Under the pieces are notes generated by a model. That model searched no databases. It was not told where the DNA came from and was given only the letters and a program-made list of their open reading frames with translations. The position numbers were made by a program, and so were the translations under genes. Shown in pieces: positions 47,298 to 58,935 of a DNA stretch of 64,000 nucleotides (the stretch's first letter is position 1; every line of letters starts with the position of its first letter). Location of the stretch: assembly GCA_030562195.1 (NCBI GenBank), contig JAUJPP010000002.1, positions 1,240,001 through 1,304,000 of the forward strand, given 5' to 3'. The stretch comes from Nipponacmea schrenckii. Lineage: Eukaryota; Mollusca; Gastropoda; Lottiidae.

Positions 47298-47690
47298 ATG
47301 TTTGAGCCTCTGCAATTGCTAAAAATGGACGTATTGGGTGATATGAGCGATAACATAGATCCGAATTTTGAGCCTCAAATTAGGGCTAGATCTAATACTT
47401 GGCCTTTGAGACCTAACAGGGAGTTATTAGAAGGACAGGGTAGTCCAGGTGCTGAGGATTCCAATGATTTACAATCAAAAGAACCTCGTGATCCGCTAGG
47501 ATTAAATACCAAGAAAAGTGGGTCGAGAAGAAATGCTTGGGGAAATTTATCTTATGCAGATCTTATCACGAAAGCAATCCAAAGTACACCCGAAAAACGC
47601 TTGACGTTATCCCAAGTGTATGACTGGATGGTCCAAAATGTGCCATATTTTAAGGATAAAGGAGATAGTACCAGTTCAGCTGGATGGAAG
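47298..47690 (+). CDS. foxo: FoxO transcription factor, coding exon 1
   Basis: This encodes residues 1-131 of a 601-aa forkhead box O protein, the insulin/PI3K-Akt regulated DNA-binding factor that shuttles between nucleus and cytoplasm. The first Akt/14-3-3 site is RARSNT (29-34, Thr34). The forkhead domain starts at about 74 ([20 protein letters not shown]), includes [20 protein letters not shown] and the FoxO-specific [11 protein letters not shown] insert. The exon ends WK|GT, the conserved FoxO intron position. A second Met at 47325 (AAAAATGG, better Kozak context than TATATGT at 47298) would give a 592-aa protein and may be the real start. Confidence 0.97.
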
Positions 47691-48692
47691 GTATGTATTT
47701 TGGTAGCTATATTTTGACACTGTGTCGAGATGTGGTAGTAAGAAAGTTAGGAGTGGGCTAACGGTAAATAGGTTAGTGAATGAGGTCAATCTCGGTTTTT
47801 TTTTTCAAGAGTCATTTCAGGTCAAATGACATAATGATAATTGATTCCAGGAATGATTAAGTGAACTTAATACGGATTATAATGAAGTTGAATTTTAGTT
47901 AGTTGCCGAAAGCGTTTTTACACTGCTGTGTTTATCACGCGTTCTTGATTATTCTTACCGATATTTTCTCTTTTCTAATATTGCAGACGGATAGAGATTT
48001 ATAATGGTGATAAAAATATAGTCTCCCATTGGTCAACCGTCCCTCCTACGATCACTTCTTTTATTAATAGTAATGGATTGGGGGTTAACAAGATCAGAAT
48101 TTAATTAAGAAAGAAATTGGGGGGGGGGGGGTAACGGGATTATGAAAAAAAGCGCGTACTCTAATAGCGGCCTAATAGCGGCCAAAATAAAGGGTAGTAC
48201 ATTTGTTTGTAAACATTGAATCACGTGATGTAATGGGCCATACTAAGTTACACAATATGTCATATTGGATAACATTGTATAATATTGTACAACTTTATAA
48301 CCTTTGGCCATTATTATTAATTCAGGACTCTGCCGTGACTAGGCTACTTTAAGGACATGACCCTAAAATAAACCCCAGTGATTATAGTTGGCATTATTGT
48401 CTGATCAGCTCATGAATAGGTCATGAATGAATTTTTATAAAATTGCACTCATCAACCTGTTGTTTAACTGTGTGATTAAATCAATTTATAACATTGCATA
48501 AATATTCAAACCTACTTCATGCTATTTGACTTTGTGAATGGAAATATATGGTCTAGTACTTTTTCATCATTTATACCTTATAAGATTCTAAATCAATAAT
48601 ATCTGTTTAAGTACTGTTAAGCAAATATGTAAATAAAAATAAGTAGGTGTTTTGACAAAATGCAACCATAGTTTTTGAATATATATCTTTAA

Positions 48693-49019
48693 AGGGATAA
48701 TAGGTCTTAGTATGAACATAAATTTTAGTTCTCAAGAAAGGTCAATATGAGTGTATGTTCATCAGGGAACTTACCTGGTGTCATAAAGTAGCATAATCTG
48801 TTAAAATCTCGAAAACTCGCAAAAAAACAAAACTCAATTTATTAAGCGTTTTTCAATAATCAAATGCATCTTTATGGATAATTACTTAGTCTTTTTGAAC
48901 ATTTTTTTATTTTTTTTATGTAATTTATGGTAGCAGGTATATTTACTGATGATTAGAGAACTTACTGACCAATTTTAAAATTTTCAAATTTTATGTTTAT
49001 TCTAAAACCTATTATCCCT
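48693..49019. mobile_element. MITE with TTAA target duplication (327 bp)
   Basis: Terminal inverted repeats AGGGATAATAGGTCTTAG and, at the other end, CTAAAACCTATTATCCCT are flanked by TTAA (48689-48692, 49020-49023). The TIR differs from that of the MITE at 6173, so this is a second TTAA family. No ORF. Confidence 0.75.
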
Positions 49020-49304
49020 TTAAATTGACAATATTCTTTCATTTTGGTAATTAAAATTTATTAAATTTGAGCATTAGGGGTTACTATAGTTTGGATTTTC
49101 ACCATTTTGTACCTAAAGACTTGACTAGAGAATGACTTCATTCAAATGATGTTTCAAACAAAAGTAAAATGATGATACAAAAACAAAGGCTAGAAAACTC
49201 TTGTTTAATCTCTTTTTAATACTCATTATAATTCATTTTATATAAAAGATATGACCACAACATTGACAAAACAACATAAATATTCTCATTCTAATTTTTT
49301 ATAG

Positions 49305-49530
49305 ATGCATTGATTTGTACCATTCCAATTTTTAATCAGATAGCTGTGGTTCTTGCAATTATGTATATTAAGACTAAGTTTATTGTAGTCACCATTACAA
49401 AGGCCATTAGATCCTTATTGCATCTTTTCGAATAGTGACAACATAATATGATTATTTTTTGTGGAATTGACAGGACTACAGACCCCTGACTGATATTTAA
49501 AATGGTGCTAATTGATTCTATCAGTGTCCA
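49305..49530. mobile_element. Foldback MITE, copy 1
   Basis: The two halves are imperfect inverted repeats: TTGATTTGTACCATTCC and TAATCAGATAGCTGTGG on the left pair with the right arm around GTGGAATTGACAGG and AAAATGGTGCTAATTGAT. A related copy is at 58150-58325. No target duplication could be fixed. Confidence 0.6.
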
Positions 49531-49948
49531 CAAGACATAAAAAATGTTTTAAAAACATTTTTATAATCTCTTTAATTTCATCAAGATCCAATATTGAGAT
49601 AATATTGTAAAATTTACTCATAATGGCGCAATGAGCATTTTGCCAATATAATATATCATTAGCACAATTACAATATAAACTGTGTTGAGATGGAAGAGAT
49701 AAGTATATCAGTATGTAAAGAGACCACTCAGTACTAGGTTAGTTTGTTATTATGAATTAATCAGCATGATTTCATTAGATAGTTTGTTATGGTTAGCAAT
49801 ATAGTCAAGGCTGGAAAATAGTGTCTTCATGAAATTCCTCTCCTTTAAATGAATTCTTTCTAACATGCATACTTTCTATCAATTCATACAAAGTATGTGT
49901 ATGATCCAGTCTTGGGTATAATTATCTAAATATTTCATTTACTGGTAA

Positions 49949-51735
49949 GGCCAAAAAAAAATATAGTCTTGTTTCCTGCTACCCGACCGACCCTAATTTT
50001 TCATGCCCGACCCTAAAGTTTTTTTGGACAAAATGAAAAAAAAAAAAAAACAAATTTTCCAAAATATCGATATATTCCATTCAAAAATTGCATGTAAATA
50101 CTGTCCATTTACGCCGTTTTGTCACCTGCAATATAGTGTTAATAACTTGTTATTACATAGGTCTAGCTAACAATAGTTTATTTCATGACAATAAGCCTAT
50201 ATTTCCAATGCCTCTCGGGTTACATAAAGCCGTAAACGTTTGTTGAATAAGTTATTGGACTTCAATAATAAAAAAAGAAATCCATCAGTTGTAACAGCGT
50301 ATCTGATTGGACAAGAAAGGGTGTGTTTTTCTAAGATCAGCCAATGGATTTGCTTCTTTCATTATTTTTCTACTTTCGGTTTTGAGAATACTCGCGTATA
50401 TCACTACTTCTGGCGGTAATTATTTATTTTGGTACCTGACAATTTCCTCCAGTACATCTTTGTATAAAATTCATAATGTGCGGAATAAAATTATTAACGC
50501 GTGATTGGACATGAACATTATAATATACAGTATCATATGAAAGATGATTTATTGTTTACATAAAGTAATTACGGTATTAAATTTAAATTATTAAAAGATT
50601 TGGACAACGATTTAGACGAGACCTAATAATTGAATCAACCCCGTTCATTTATTTATACTTGATTATCCAGATTTCCCAGTCTTCTTTAAATGTTAGTTAA
50701 ATCTAGAACGGGCTGGGTGATCTAGACTGTTATTAATCTCTTTCTGTACTTGGATACGAATGCGGTATTTATATTCTGTTGAACCAAAACAACATGGCCG
50801 CCTCCAGGGCAAGCGTGATAGATAGTTCTAGTAGGCCTAGTAGTGTTTTGAAAGTTACTTTTTACAAGTGCGGACATTACTCAGAAACCAGACATAGAAT
50901 AACATCGTTCAGCAACGAAATAACATTTTTGGATATATTTAATCAAAACCATGAACTGCCACCTGGAGGTAGAGCCAACGAGTGCTTAATTATGTCCGAC
51001 AAGAATGATATACAACCAAATTTGACTGTTGGTGAAGTGGTTACTCTCTTCAGTATGAGAAACTTCGAATTCACCTGCACACTGAAGGAGGTTTTCTAGC
51101 CTTTTGTGTGTATGACACTTCCAACTTCTATTTGAGACATTCAAACTTTCTGCCCAATTCCTGTGGTTCCTGATATTCCAGAAAAACTAAAGGGACGCAT
51201 TAGAATTTCCATACAGAGCATTATAAATTCTTGTTGTTAACTCTTGTTGTCAAAACTCAAATGAACCCACAAAATGAAGTCTGTTTCTTAAAATTAAATG
51301 TTCTGTTTAAAACTATCTTGGTTTCTTAAATACAAATGCTAAGGTATTGAACTGAGCAACTTATCATCACTTTTGAGTCTGTAGTCACGGCTGTCATTAT
51401 TTTTATTCCTTAAATTTTTGATAAAACCAAAGTATTTACATGATGACAACATAAATCCAAGGGACAGACAAACACAGGTACACAAAGACACAACAACAGA
51501 GAACACAAGAAACAGTAAAAACTAAAAAACATAGACCACAGGAACTCTGAAATAAAATTAGGAGTGAACCCAGGTGTTCCGGAAGGTAACCAGATCCCAC
51601 TCCACTGCACCGCACCCTTTTTGAGGTTAACAAAAAAAATAAAATGAAAAAAAAAAAATAAAATCATTTCCCTACCTACCTACCCTATTTTTTTCAGGCC
51701 GGTAGCAGGAAACAGGACTATATTTTTTTTTGGCC
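49949..51735. mobile_element. TIR element of PIF/Harbinger type (about 1.79 kb)
   Basis: The left end GGCCAAAAAAAAATATAGTC, then TTGTTTCCTGCTACC, is inverted at the right end (GGTAGCAGGAAACAGGACTA, then TATTTTTTTTTGGCC). TAA flanks both sides, matching the 3-bp TWA target duplication of PIF/Harbinger. TIRs are at least 34 bp. The element lies in the FoxO intron and contains one 102-106 aa ORF but no recognisable transposase, so it is probably non-autonomous. Confidence 0.7.
50794..51099 (+). CDS. Hypothetical ORF inside the TIR element (about 101 aa)
   Basis: The ATG at 50794 has a strong context (ACAACATGGCCGCC). The protein begins MAASRASVIDSSSRPSSVLK and contains TFYKCGHYSETRHRITSF and LPPGGRANECLIMSDKND, ending with TAG at 51097-51099. 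It is not recognised as a transposase or DNA-binding domain. It could be element cargo, the remnant of an exon captured from a host gene, or chance. No introns were assigned. Confidence 0.3.
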   Translation: MAASRASVIDSSSRPSSVLKVTFYKCGHYSETRHRITSFSNEITFLDIFNQNHELPPGGRANECLIMSDKNDIQPNLTVGEVVTLFSMRNFEFTCTLKEVF

Positions 51736-54044
51736 TAATCCATCTCTACATTGACAACATCATAAAATAAGCAATACCTACAGACCAACCACATTCTATT
51801 AAAGTGTAAGGAACCATAGATCAGATTTTAATAGTGTCTTGTGACATTTCTAATGCCTAAATTAATCTCTATTAACTATTTTTGATGCCAATTCAACAGA
51901 TTTATAAAACATAATTAAGAAGACTTATTTTTTCAAAAGATGTCAAAAACATAATTAACACCTCTGGCGCTGCTAGAGTAATTCAGTTCTATCCAAAAAA
52001 AACTTCCTGTTGTTTTGGCACAGGAAAATAAACTTATCCAGAATTATCCAGATTGAAAAATCTACAGTTGCATTGGAAGAGGAAACAGAAAATTATATTT
52101 GTATTATGTGTATGTTCATATAAACATATAAACTGTGACAGGTTATTAAAAGAAATAAAAGGTTAACTAGACAACTTTTGGCAGCACAAAAAGCAGCTAT
52201 CTTGATAGGATTTTCGTTTGAAAGTTGTAACCAAATTAAACATTCTAGTAGGGGTGTCCAAATGAATTATAAGTGGAGTTCTGAAATATAAACATATTTT
52301 ACATGGTTCAGAAATATGTCCAATTTGGACATGGTCTTTTCTTATATTTAGCCCATAGAGACAATATAAAGGTTTGATATGGGAGAAAAAAATGTACAAT
52401 TTATTTAAATATACACAAGTACATTGACTTCTTCTATGCAGAAGATGATGTTTAAGACTAACAACTGTACTTCTGAAATGCTCAAACTATTCTTTATCCT
52501 TTCTAAATTAAACACCAACACTATCTCTATTTGATTCAACTTGATACACGTCTGCAACTTGTCTAAATACAACACCAAATGGTTTCTGTCACAGGGTCTC
52601 AACATCTCTAGAAAACATCACTATTTAAAGATATAGTTACCAACATAAAGTATTTTTCCCTCCATGAAATATTGAAGTCATTTTGATTTCGAAATAATGA
52701 TATATAAATAGGCATTAGCTCTTTCTGGCATGGCTAGATATAAACACAATTCAAAGTTGTCTATTCTAACTGATATCAGAACTGTCTAGAATGGCTTCCT
52801 CAGTTTTCTAAATTTTGGTGTTACCAACTGGTAGAGCTCCATTTGTGCTATGCATATCACTTTTGAAAATTCTTACTTCCAGTTCTTGTACAATTCAACA
52901 ATAATGATTCTGCATTGAGATTATCTTCACATGCAGTACACTGTTGACTTTCTCCAATTCAATTTTGATAATATTTGCATTGACAATGTGTATGGGAATA
53001 TTTATTATGCAAGTGATTGTCTAACTTCTATGGTGTTTTATTTATGAAAGGAAGAGAATGTTCATAGATGATTTAATCTATCATATAATTGAAATTAAGA
53101 TGTAACAAATTTTGAGGCAAATATTTAGACCTCTATATATCCACATGAGATAAAACATTTCAGATTCAGGTTTGATATTTCTTACTTAAAAGGGAGAGGC
53201 CCTACATAGTTTTTGTTACTAGTTGATGGGCCTTAATAAGCTAAGCTACTCTTGTACCTGGATCACTTTTCTAAGTTGGCAGAGGTACATGATTGAAACT
53301 TGGTCTGTACCAATATTGTACTAAAAAGTATTATATTTTGGCTTAGTGGAGTAAAAAAAAATACACTGGATCCCTGTTGTTTCCATATATGGCTAGTCTA
53401 CAGTCAGTCTACATGATTTAAGCATTTAGGCCAGATTTAGGCAATACTAGTGTTCATGGGATTTGATTTCATCCAATCAATGCCAAGTTTAACAATAGCC
53501 CCTCATCATGCTTCTTCTGGGCTAAGCTATTAGATGGAATGGCTGACCAGTTTATGAAAAGACATTTCCATTGTATTTTATAATTAAATCATATCCTGCA
53601 GATTTCCAGTATAATTTCTACAGTTTTATATCCCTTACAAACAGATAAAGAGGATTTGAAACCCATTGTTAAAGGTTGAATTCAATTTAGAATGAATAGG
53701 AAAATGTCAACACTTCCTGTTAATTTTTAATCAAAGAAAACACGCAATTTATCAAGTATTGACAATGCTTGAAGTTTTAAAGTTTTGTTTAATGGGTTGA
53801 GTTTATTAGGTTCATTATGATGAAAAGCTCTAAGTCAAATAGATTAATTGGAGATTTTAAGTTTTGGGGTAATCATTTGATTGAAAACGTGTTGATCAGC
53901 TCGATAGGCTTCCAGAAATTGTGTTTTGCAGGAATATTTAGAAAATTTGAGGTTAGATGCTGGGAAAGAACTGAAGTCAACTGCCAAATCACAGAAATCA
54001 CAGCCAATTGGGGCTTTATTACTTTTATAACAAATTAATTGGAC
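51736..54044. other. FoxO intron, no distinct feature seen
   Basis: AT-rich intron sequence without a supportable exon or repeat structure. Short ORFs here have no features of genes. Confidence 0.4.
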
Positions 54045-54862
54045 AGTTACAATTCCCAACATTGAGGTGGTTGAGGCTTCCCAACACTGAGATGGTTGAG
54101 GCCTCCTAACACTGAGGTGGTTGAGGATTCCTAACACTGAGGTGGTTGAGGCTAATCCCAACACTGAGATGGTTGAGGCCTCTTAACACTGAGGTGGTTG
54201 AGGATTCCTCACACTGAAGTGGTCGAGGCTTATCTTAACACTGAGATGGTTGAAGCCTCCTTACACTGAGGTGGTTGAGGATTTCTAATACTGAGGTGGT
54301 TGAGGATTTCTAATACTTAGGTGGACGAGGCTAATCCCATCACTGAGATGGTTGAGGCTTCCCAACACTCAGGTGGTTGAGGCTTCCTAACACTGAGGTG
54401 GTTTAGGCTTCCTAACATTGAGGTGGTTGAGGCTTCCCAACACTGAGGTGGTTGAGGCTTCCCAACATTGAGGTGGTTGAGGCTTCCCAACACTAAGGTG
54501 GTGGAGGCTTTCCAACACGGAGGTGGTTGAGGTTTCCTAACACTGAGATGGTTGAGGTTTCCCAACACTAAGGTGGTTGAAACTAATCCCAACACTGAGG
54601 TGGTTGATGCCTTCTAACACTGAGGTGGTTGAGGTAAATCCCAACACTGATTTGGTTGAGTCCTAACACTGAGGTGGTTAAGGCTTTCCAACACGGAGAT
54701 GGTTGAGGCTTCCCAACATTGAGGTGGTTGAAACTAATCCCAACACTGAGGTGGTTTAGGATTCCTAACACTGAGGTGGTTGAGGCTTCACCAACATTGA
54801 GGTGGTTGAGGATTCCTAACACTGAGGTGGTTGAGGATACCTAACACTTAAGTGGTTGAGGC
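54045..54862. repeat. Minisatellite in FoxO intron (about 24 bp x 33)
   Basis: Units of CCAACACTGAGGTGGTTGAG plus GCTT/GATT/CCTC, with occasional extra ATCC or AA. About 33 tandem copies. ORFs on the minus strand (QCWEASTTSMLG type) are repeat artefacts. Confidence 0.95.
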
Positions 54863-55439
54863 AATCATATTTTTTAGTGTCATGGCTTTTTCAGTGCCCA
54901 AAGTTTGACTAAATCCATCTGAGATTCAAGCAGATGACATTAGTTAAAGCAGTCATTGAAAAGTTCGTATCGGTCGCAAAGTTGACAATACCAAGAGTTC
55001 AAGTACAGTCCTGTCATTGATAATTGCAGTCAAATACAAACATGCATTGATTTTGACATTTTATTGCCATTTGAGTTGTTTATGATCTACATATAGTGTG
55101 ATGCCCCATTTCGTTCTCGTTATAGGTGATAGACCAGTTAAATATACTGTATCCTATCTATAACAATATTAACATTCCATTAGAAGCAAAATACCATCAA
55201 CATTAAAATATACAAGTGTGAATGATTGATTCTCTAATTTCTAGACGACAGTGGTTGAACTTGACAATGTGAACTTTTTTTCACTTCACTTGAACAGGTT
55301 TCTGCCATGCTTGGTAGCAAGTTTCTACTAGCTCTCTCAACTTGAAATTCACATTGTTTGGAAAAGATTTTCATTTATTTAAGCATGGTCTTTGTTTGCA
55401 CAGTGCTCTAGAGCTTTATGCACAGAGTAGATGAGGAAC

Positions 55440-55680
55440 TACATGGGTAGTCAGAGATATGGAGCATGAACTATATGATTTTATGCGTAAGGCTACAGAG
55501 CTATGTATACGCACAAAGCTATACAATATGAGCTATATACTGTATAAAAGCTATTGTATATGTCTGCACAAAATTCTAGACCATGAGCTATATGTATCTA
55601 GAAATGAGCTATATGTATCTAGAAATGAACTATATGTACTCACAGATCTTTAGAATGTGAGCTATATTTTATGTATGTAA
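55440..55680. repeat. Irregular GAGCTATATG-rich repeat
   Basis: GAGCTATATG or GAACTATATG recurs 6-7 times at irregular spacing, including two tandem GAGCTATATGTATCTAGAAAT units near 55590-55625. Low complexity intron sequence. Confidence 0.5.
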
Positions 55681-57589
55681 ATGAGATCATAACCCCCATA
55701 TACTACAGTTGGCCTTCAGCTTCAAATATTTGTCCTTGATCTCTTTAACATCATGGCCTGCATGGCCTTGGCACATGACACCATATTGATATTATTTTCC
55801 ACCAAATATTCTCTCTTTTATACAAATTATTATATTTGACACAGGTTTCATTCCAATTATTGTTTGTCCATAAAATAGAACGTTGGTGTTCTTACAGGCC
55901 TTTGTTCTAGATCTGTAACATGTACTGGGTCGAAAATCCATATTTTACTTATAGATATATATATATATAATAAGTATACTAGAATAGACTTAAACTTGGC
56001 AACTTTCCAATCCATAACTCCTACTTATTCTTTTCTTATTCGCCCTAAATTCTTTTACTGAGCCAACCACTCTTAAATAAATCATTATGACTAGGCTAGT
56101 TGAAAGATTTTAGTGGTGTTTTGCTCAGTGAAATTGAATGCAGGTATTTTTAAAAGTAGAGCCCATTCACGAGTCTTTTATAAAAGCTTACACTAACTGA
56201 GTGAACAATGAATAGATATCTAAACATTAGAACATTACTCGGTGATCATAATTGAATTTAAGTAAGATGTATCACATATCCAACATGGGGTATATCACTG
56301 ATCAAGTGTCGTCTTCTACATTCAGACGACCTTGAACCTGTCATCATAAATTTGACTTTTGTTCCATCAATCACTTTTTAATTGAATTTATAAGTGCATT
56401 AAATCTTTTGTAATATTCTTAAGAAATAAAAAAAATTGGAATTTGTATCCTTGACATATTATTTGGAATAATGGAATGAATGTTAAAGGAGGTGATATAT
56501 GATATGGTTTATAATGGTGATTAGGCTTCTCATTGTTTTTAAATGAAGACTGAGTACATACACTCTAGCCAAAACACTGTGAAAGAAATAAAAGTAGCTT
56601 GTCTGCACAAGTCAATATGACACAGTAGCTATTGAGTTACACCTTTATATTTCAACCCCATACATGCATATACAGCAAAGATTTTAGTCCATTAAACAAG
56701 GTGTTGCATTGTGAATTATTGATTGAAACTACCAATTTAGTCATATGAAAAATTTGAATGAATTAGGATGACAGTTAAAGATCTAAGGCAATGATGTGAA
56801 TCTGTAAAGCTATGTCCAAACTAAGCAGAGGAATTACTTCACCTCTTTTTTTTAAACTTTTTAAAATGTTATCAATGTTGATAGTTTCAGTTGAAATTTC
56901 ATCAGTAAAGTAGAAATAAATAAAGCTTGATATATATTTTAGACACTGCATTTTTGTTGTGATAAACCAAAAAATTAACTTTTTAGCTTCAAGTGATATA
57001 ACTAGCTATAGCTGTAACTGTGAGCAGCACTTAGTCATGTTGTCGGTAGTTAAAAGTCAATATTTTTTGTCATTAAATCATTAAAATCTTAATTTTTTGA
57101 ATAGAATTAAAATATAATGTCAGGTTTCCTTTAAATTGAACAAAAAACATTGGTGGAAGACTTTTATCACTTCAAGGAAGTTATTACCAGCCTAATGCTC
57201 AGATAATGCCAATGTCATGGCATCACAGCTTAAACTCTTCCAATGATGGTCTTCAGATGACATATTAGATTTATTCTATTAATTTCCAAACTGTGTCCCT
57301 TTAATATGAAATTTATTCCTTTATGTCTGTTGTATATAAAAATATATTATCGATAATAGACAATAAAAATTTTAACCATATGCTGCCTATATATACATTT
57401 TTTTTTATGTTATTGGATTTAGATAACAAATATGTACATATTTTAATAAAAAATTTTATGTACTTCAATGGAAATATGTTCCCACGCATTTTTTGTAAGA
57501 AGCACAGATTCATTATGATTGATACAGCAAATCAGTTTTCTATACATGCAATGAGGACACAAAGGTGTCATTCCTGGATGCAATGATTA

Positions 57590-58095
57590 AGCAATTTTGT
57601 CATTCATACATGCAATGATCAAGCAATGGTGCAATTAAAATATGCAATGGTCACTCAATTGTGTCATTCATACATGTAATGATAAAGCAATTTTGTCACT
57701 CATACATGCAATGATCAAGAAATTGTGTTTTTCATACATGCAATTATCAATGATGAAGCTATAGTGTTTTTTATACATGCAATTATCAATGATGAATTTA
57801 AAGTGCTTTTCATGCATGCAATTATCAATGATGAAGTTATAGTGTTTTTCATACATGCAATTATCAATGATGAATTTAAAGTGTTTTTCATACATGCAAT
57901 TATCAATGATGAATTTTAAATAGTGTTTTTCATACATGCAATTATCAATGATGATCTTAAATAGTGTTTTTCATACATGCAATTATCAATGATGATCTTA
58001 TAGTGTTTTTCATACATTTATTACATTCAATGATAATTTAAGTTGAGTTTCTTTATACATGCAATCAAAATGGAATGATATCAAGTATATGCAAT
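57590..58095. repeat. Minisatellite in FoxO intron (about 31-38 bp x 13)
   Basis: First CATACATGCAATGATCAAGC-type units of about 31 bp, then CATACATGCAATTATCAATG plus ATGAATTTAAAGTGTTTTT units of about 38-41 bp, then decay. ORFs on either strand here are artefacts. Confidence 0.9.
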
Positions 58096-58149
58096 TATCA
58101 AGCAATTATTCTAGTGTGGGATTGTAAAGATATTTTATATGTGTATAGG

Positions 58150-58325
58150 CGACACTTATAACATCAATTTACACCTTTCCCATTTTCAATCAGACATCTG
58201 CAGTTCCTGCAACTCACTGAATTAAGTATTTGATGTCATCAAACACTTAGTTTTAGTGGAATTGTAGGAACCACTGATATCCGATAGAAAATAGGAATGG
58301 TGCAAATTGATGCTATTATATTGCA
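58150..58325. mobile_element. Foldback MITE, copy 2
   Basis: ATCAATTTACACC...TCAGACATCTGCAGTTCCTGCAA on the left pairs with TTGTAGGAACCACTGATATC...GGTGCAAATTGAT on the right, nearly the whole length forming one stem. Same family as 49305-49530. Confidence 0.65.
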
Positions 58326-58439
58326 TATAAAAATTTTAGAAAACCTCTTTTAAGGCAATTATAAAGCAAACTAAGTTTATCTTTTACAATCCCATTTAGG
58401 AACACAAATTTATTTTACAGTTTTTGCTTGGCATCGATA

Positions 58440-58935
58440 TTATTTGGTGTCAAGCTTTGTTTTTGTAAAAAAAAAAATTAGGGGCGGAAGCTTGCTCTGA
58501 TCATAGATATTGAAATCACTTCTGTTTTGTGCTTGGGGACTTTCTGAAAATCACTTGGGGCAACCCTGCTTCGGGTAATTTACAAATGTACATATTTACA
58601 AAAAAAAGGTACAGATTATCTATAATAAATTACATGTATTTGAATCATCTAAGAAGAAAAAAAAGATTGAAAGGCACGCATGCTCTGTTTCATGAGAGTG
58701 GCTCATTTTCGTTAAGTCCATCAGTTATTATCTGTTTTGTATGATTTTGATGTATACCAAAACCTTCATAGTTTTTCTAAAACTTGTTGGGAACAGAATT
58801 TTGATTTTTGAATTGAAATAGTTTTGTCGTTAAAGACTCTTCCTTGTGACCTTGAAGTTTAATGACCATGGAATTTCAAATCTACAATGTCCTTGAACTT
58901 AGCTATCAATAGGTAATGCATTTGTGAAGCATTTT
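58440..58935 (+). repeat. Decayed segment of element D
   Basis: It is colinear with about 20400-21080 of the full D copy. Shared stretches include GGAAGCT, GCTTGGGGACTTTC versus GCGTGGGGACTTCC, GCAACCCTGCTTC, TGTTGGGAACAGAATTTTGA and GACCTTGA. Most CpG-containing motifs are lost, which suggests age and methylation-driven decay. Confidence 0.6.

Noticed and set aside
54317..54822. 92-aa and 79-aa repeat proteins (minus strand)
   Set aside because: Translations of the 24-bp minisatellite in the FoxO intron, with no promoter or splice context.
57668..57937. Repeat ORFs on both strands
   Set aside because: Translations of the ATGCAATTATCAATGATGA minisatellite. Open frames on both strands are expected from the period.
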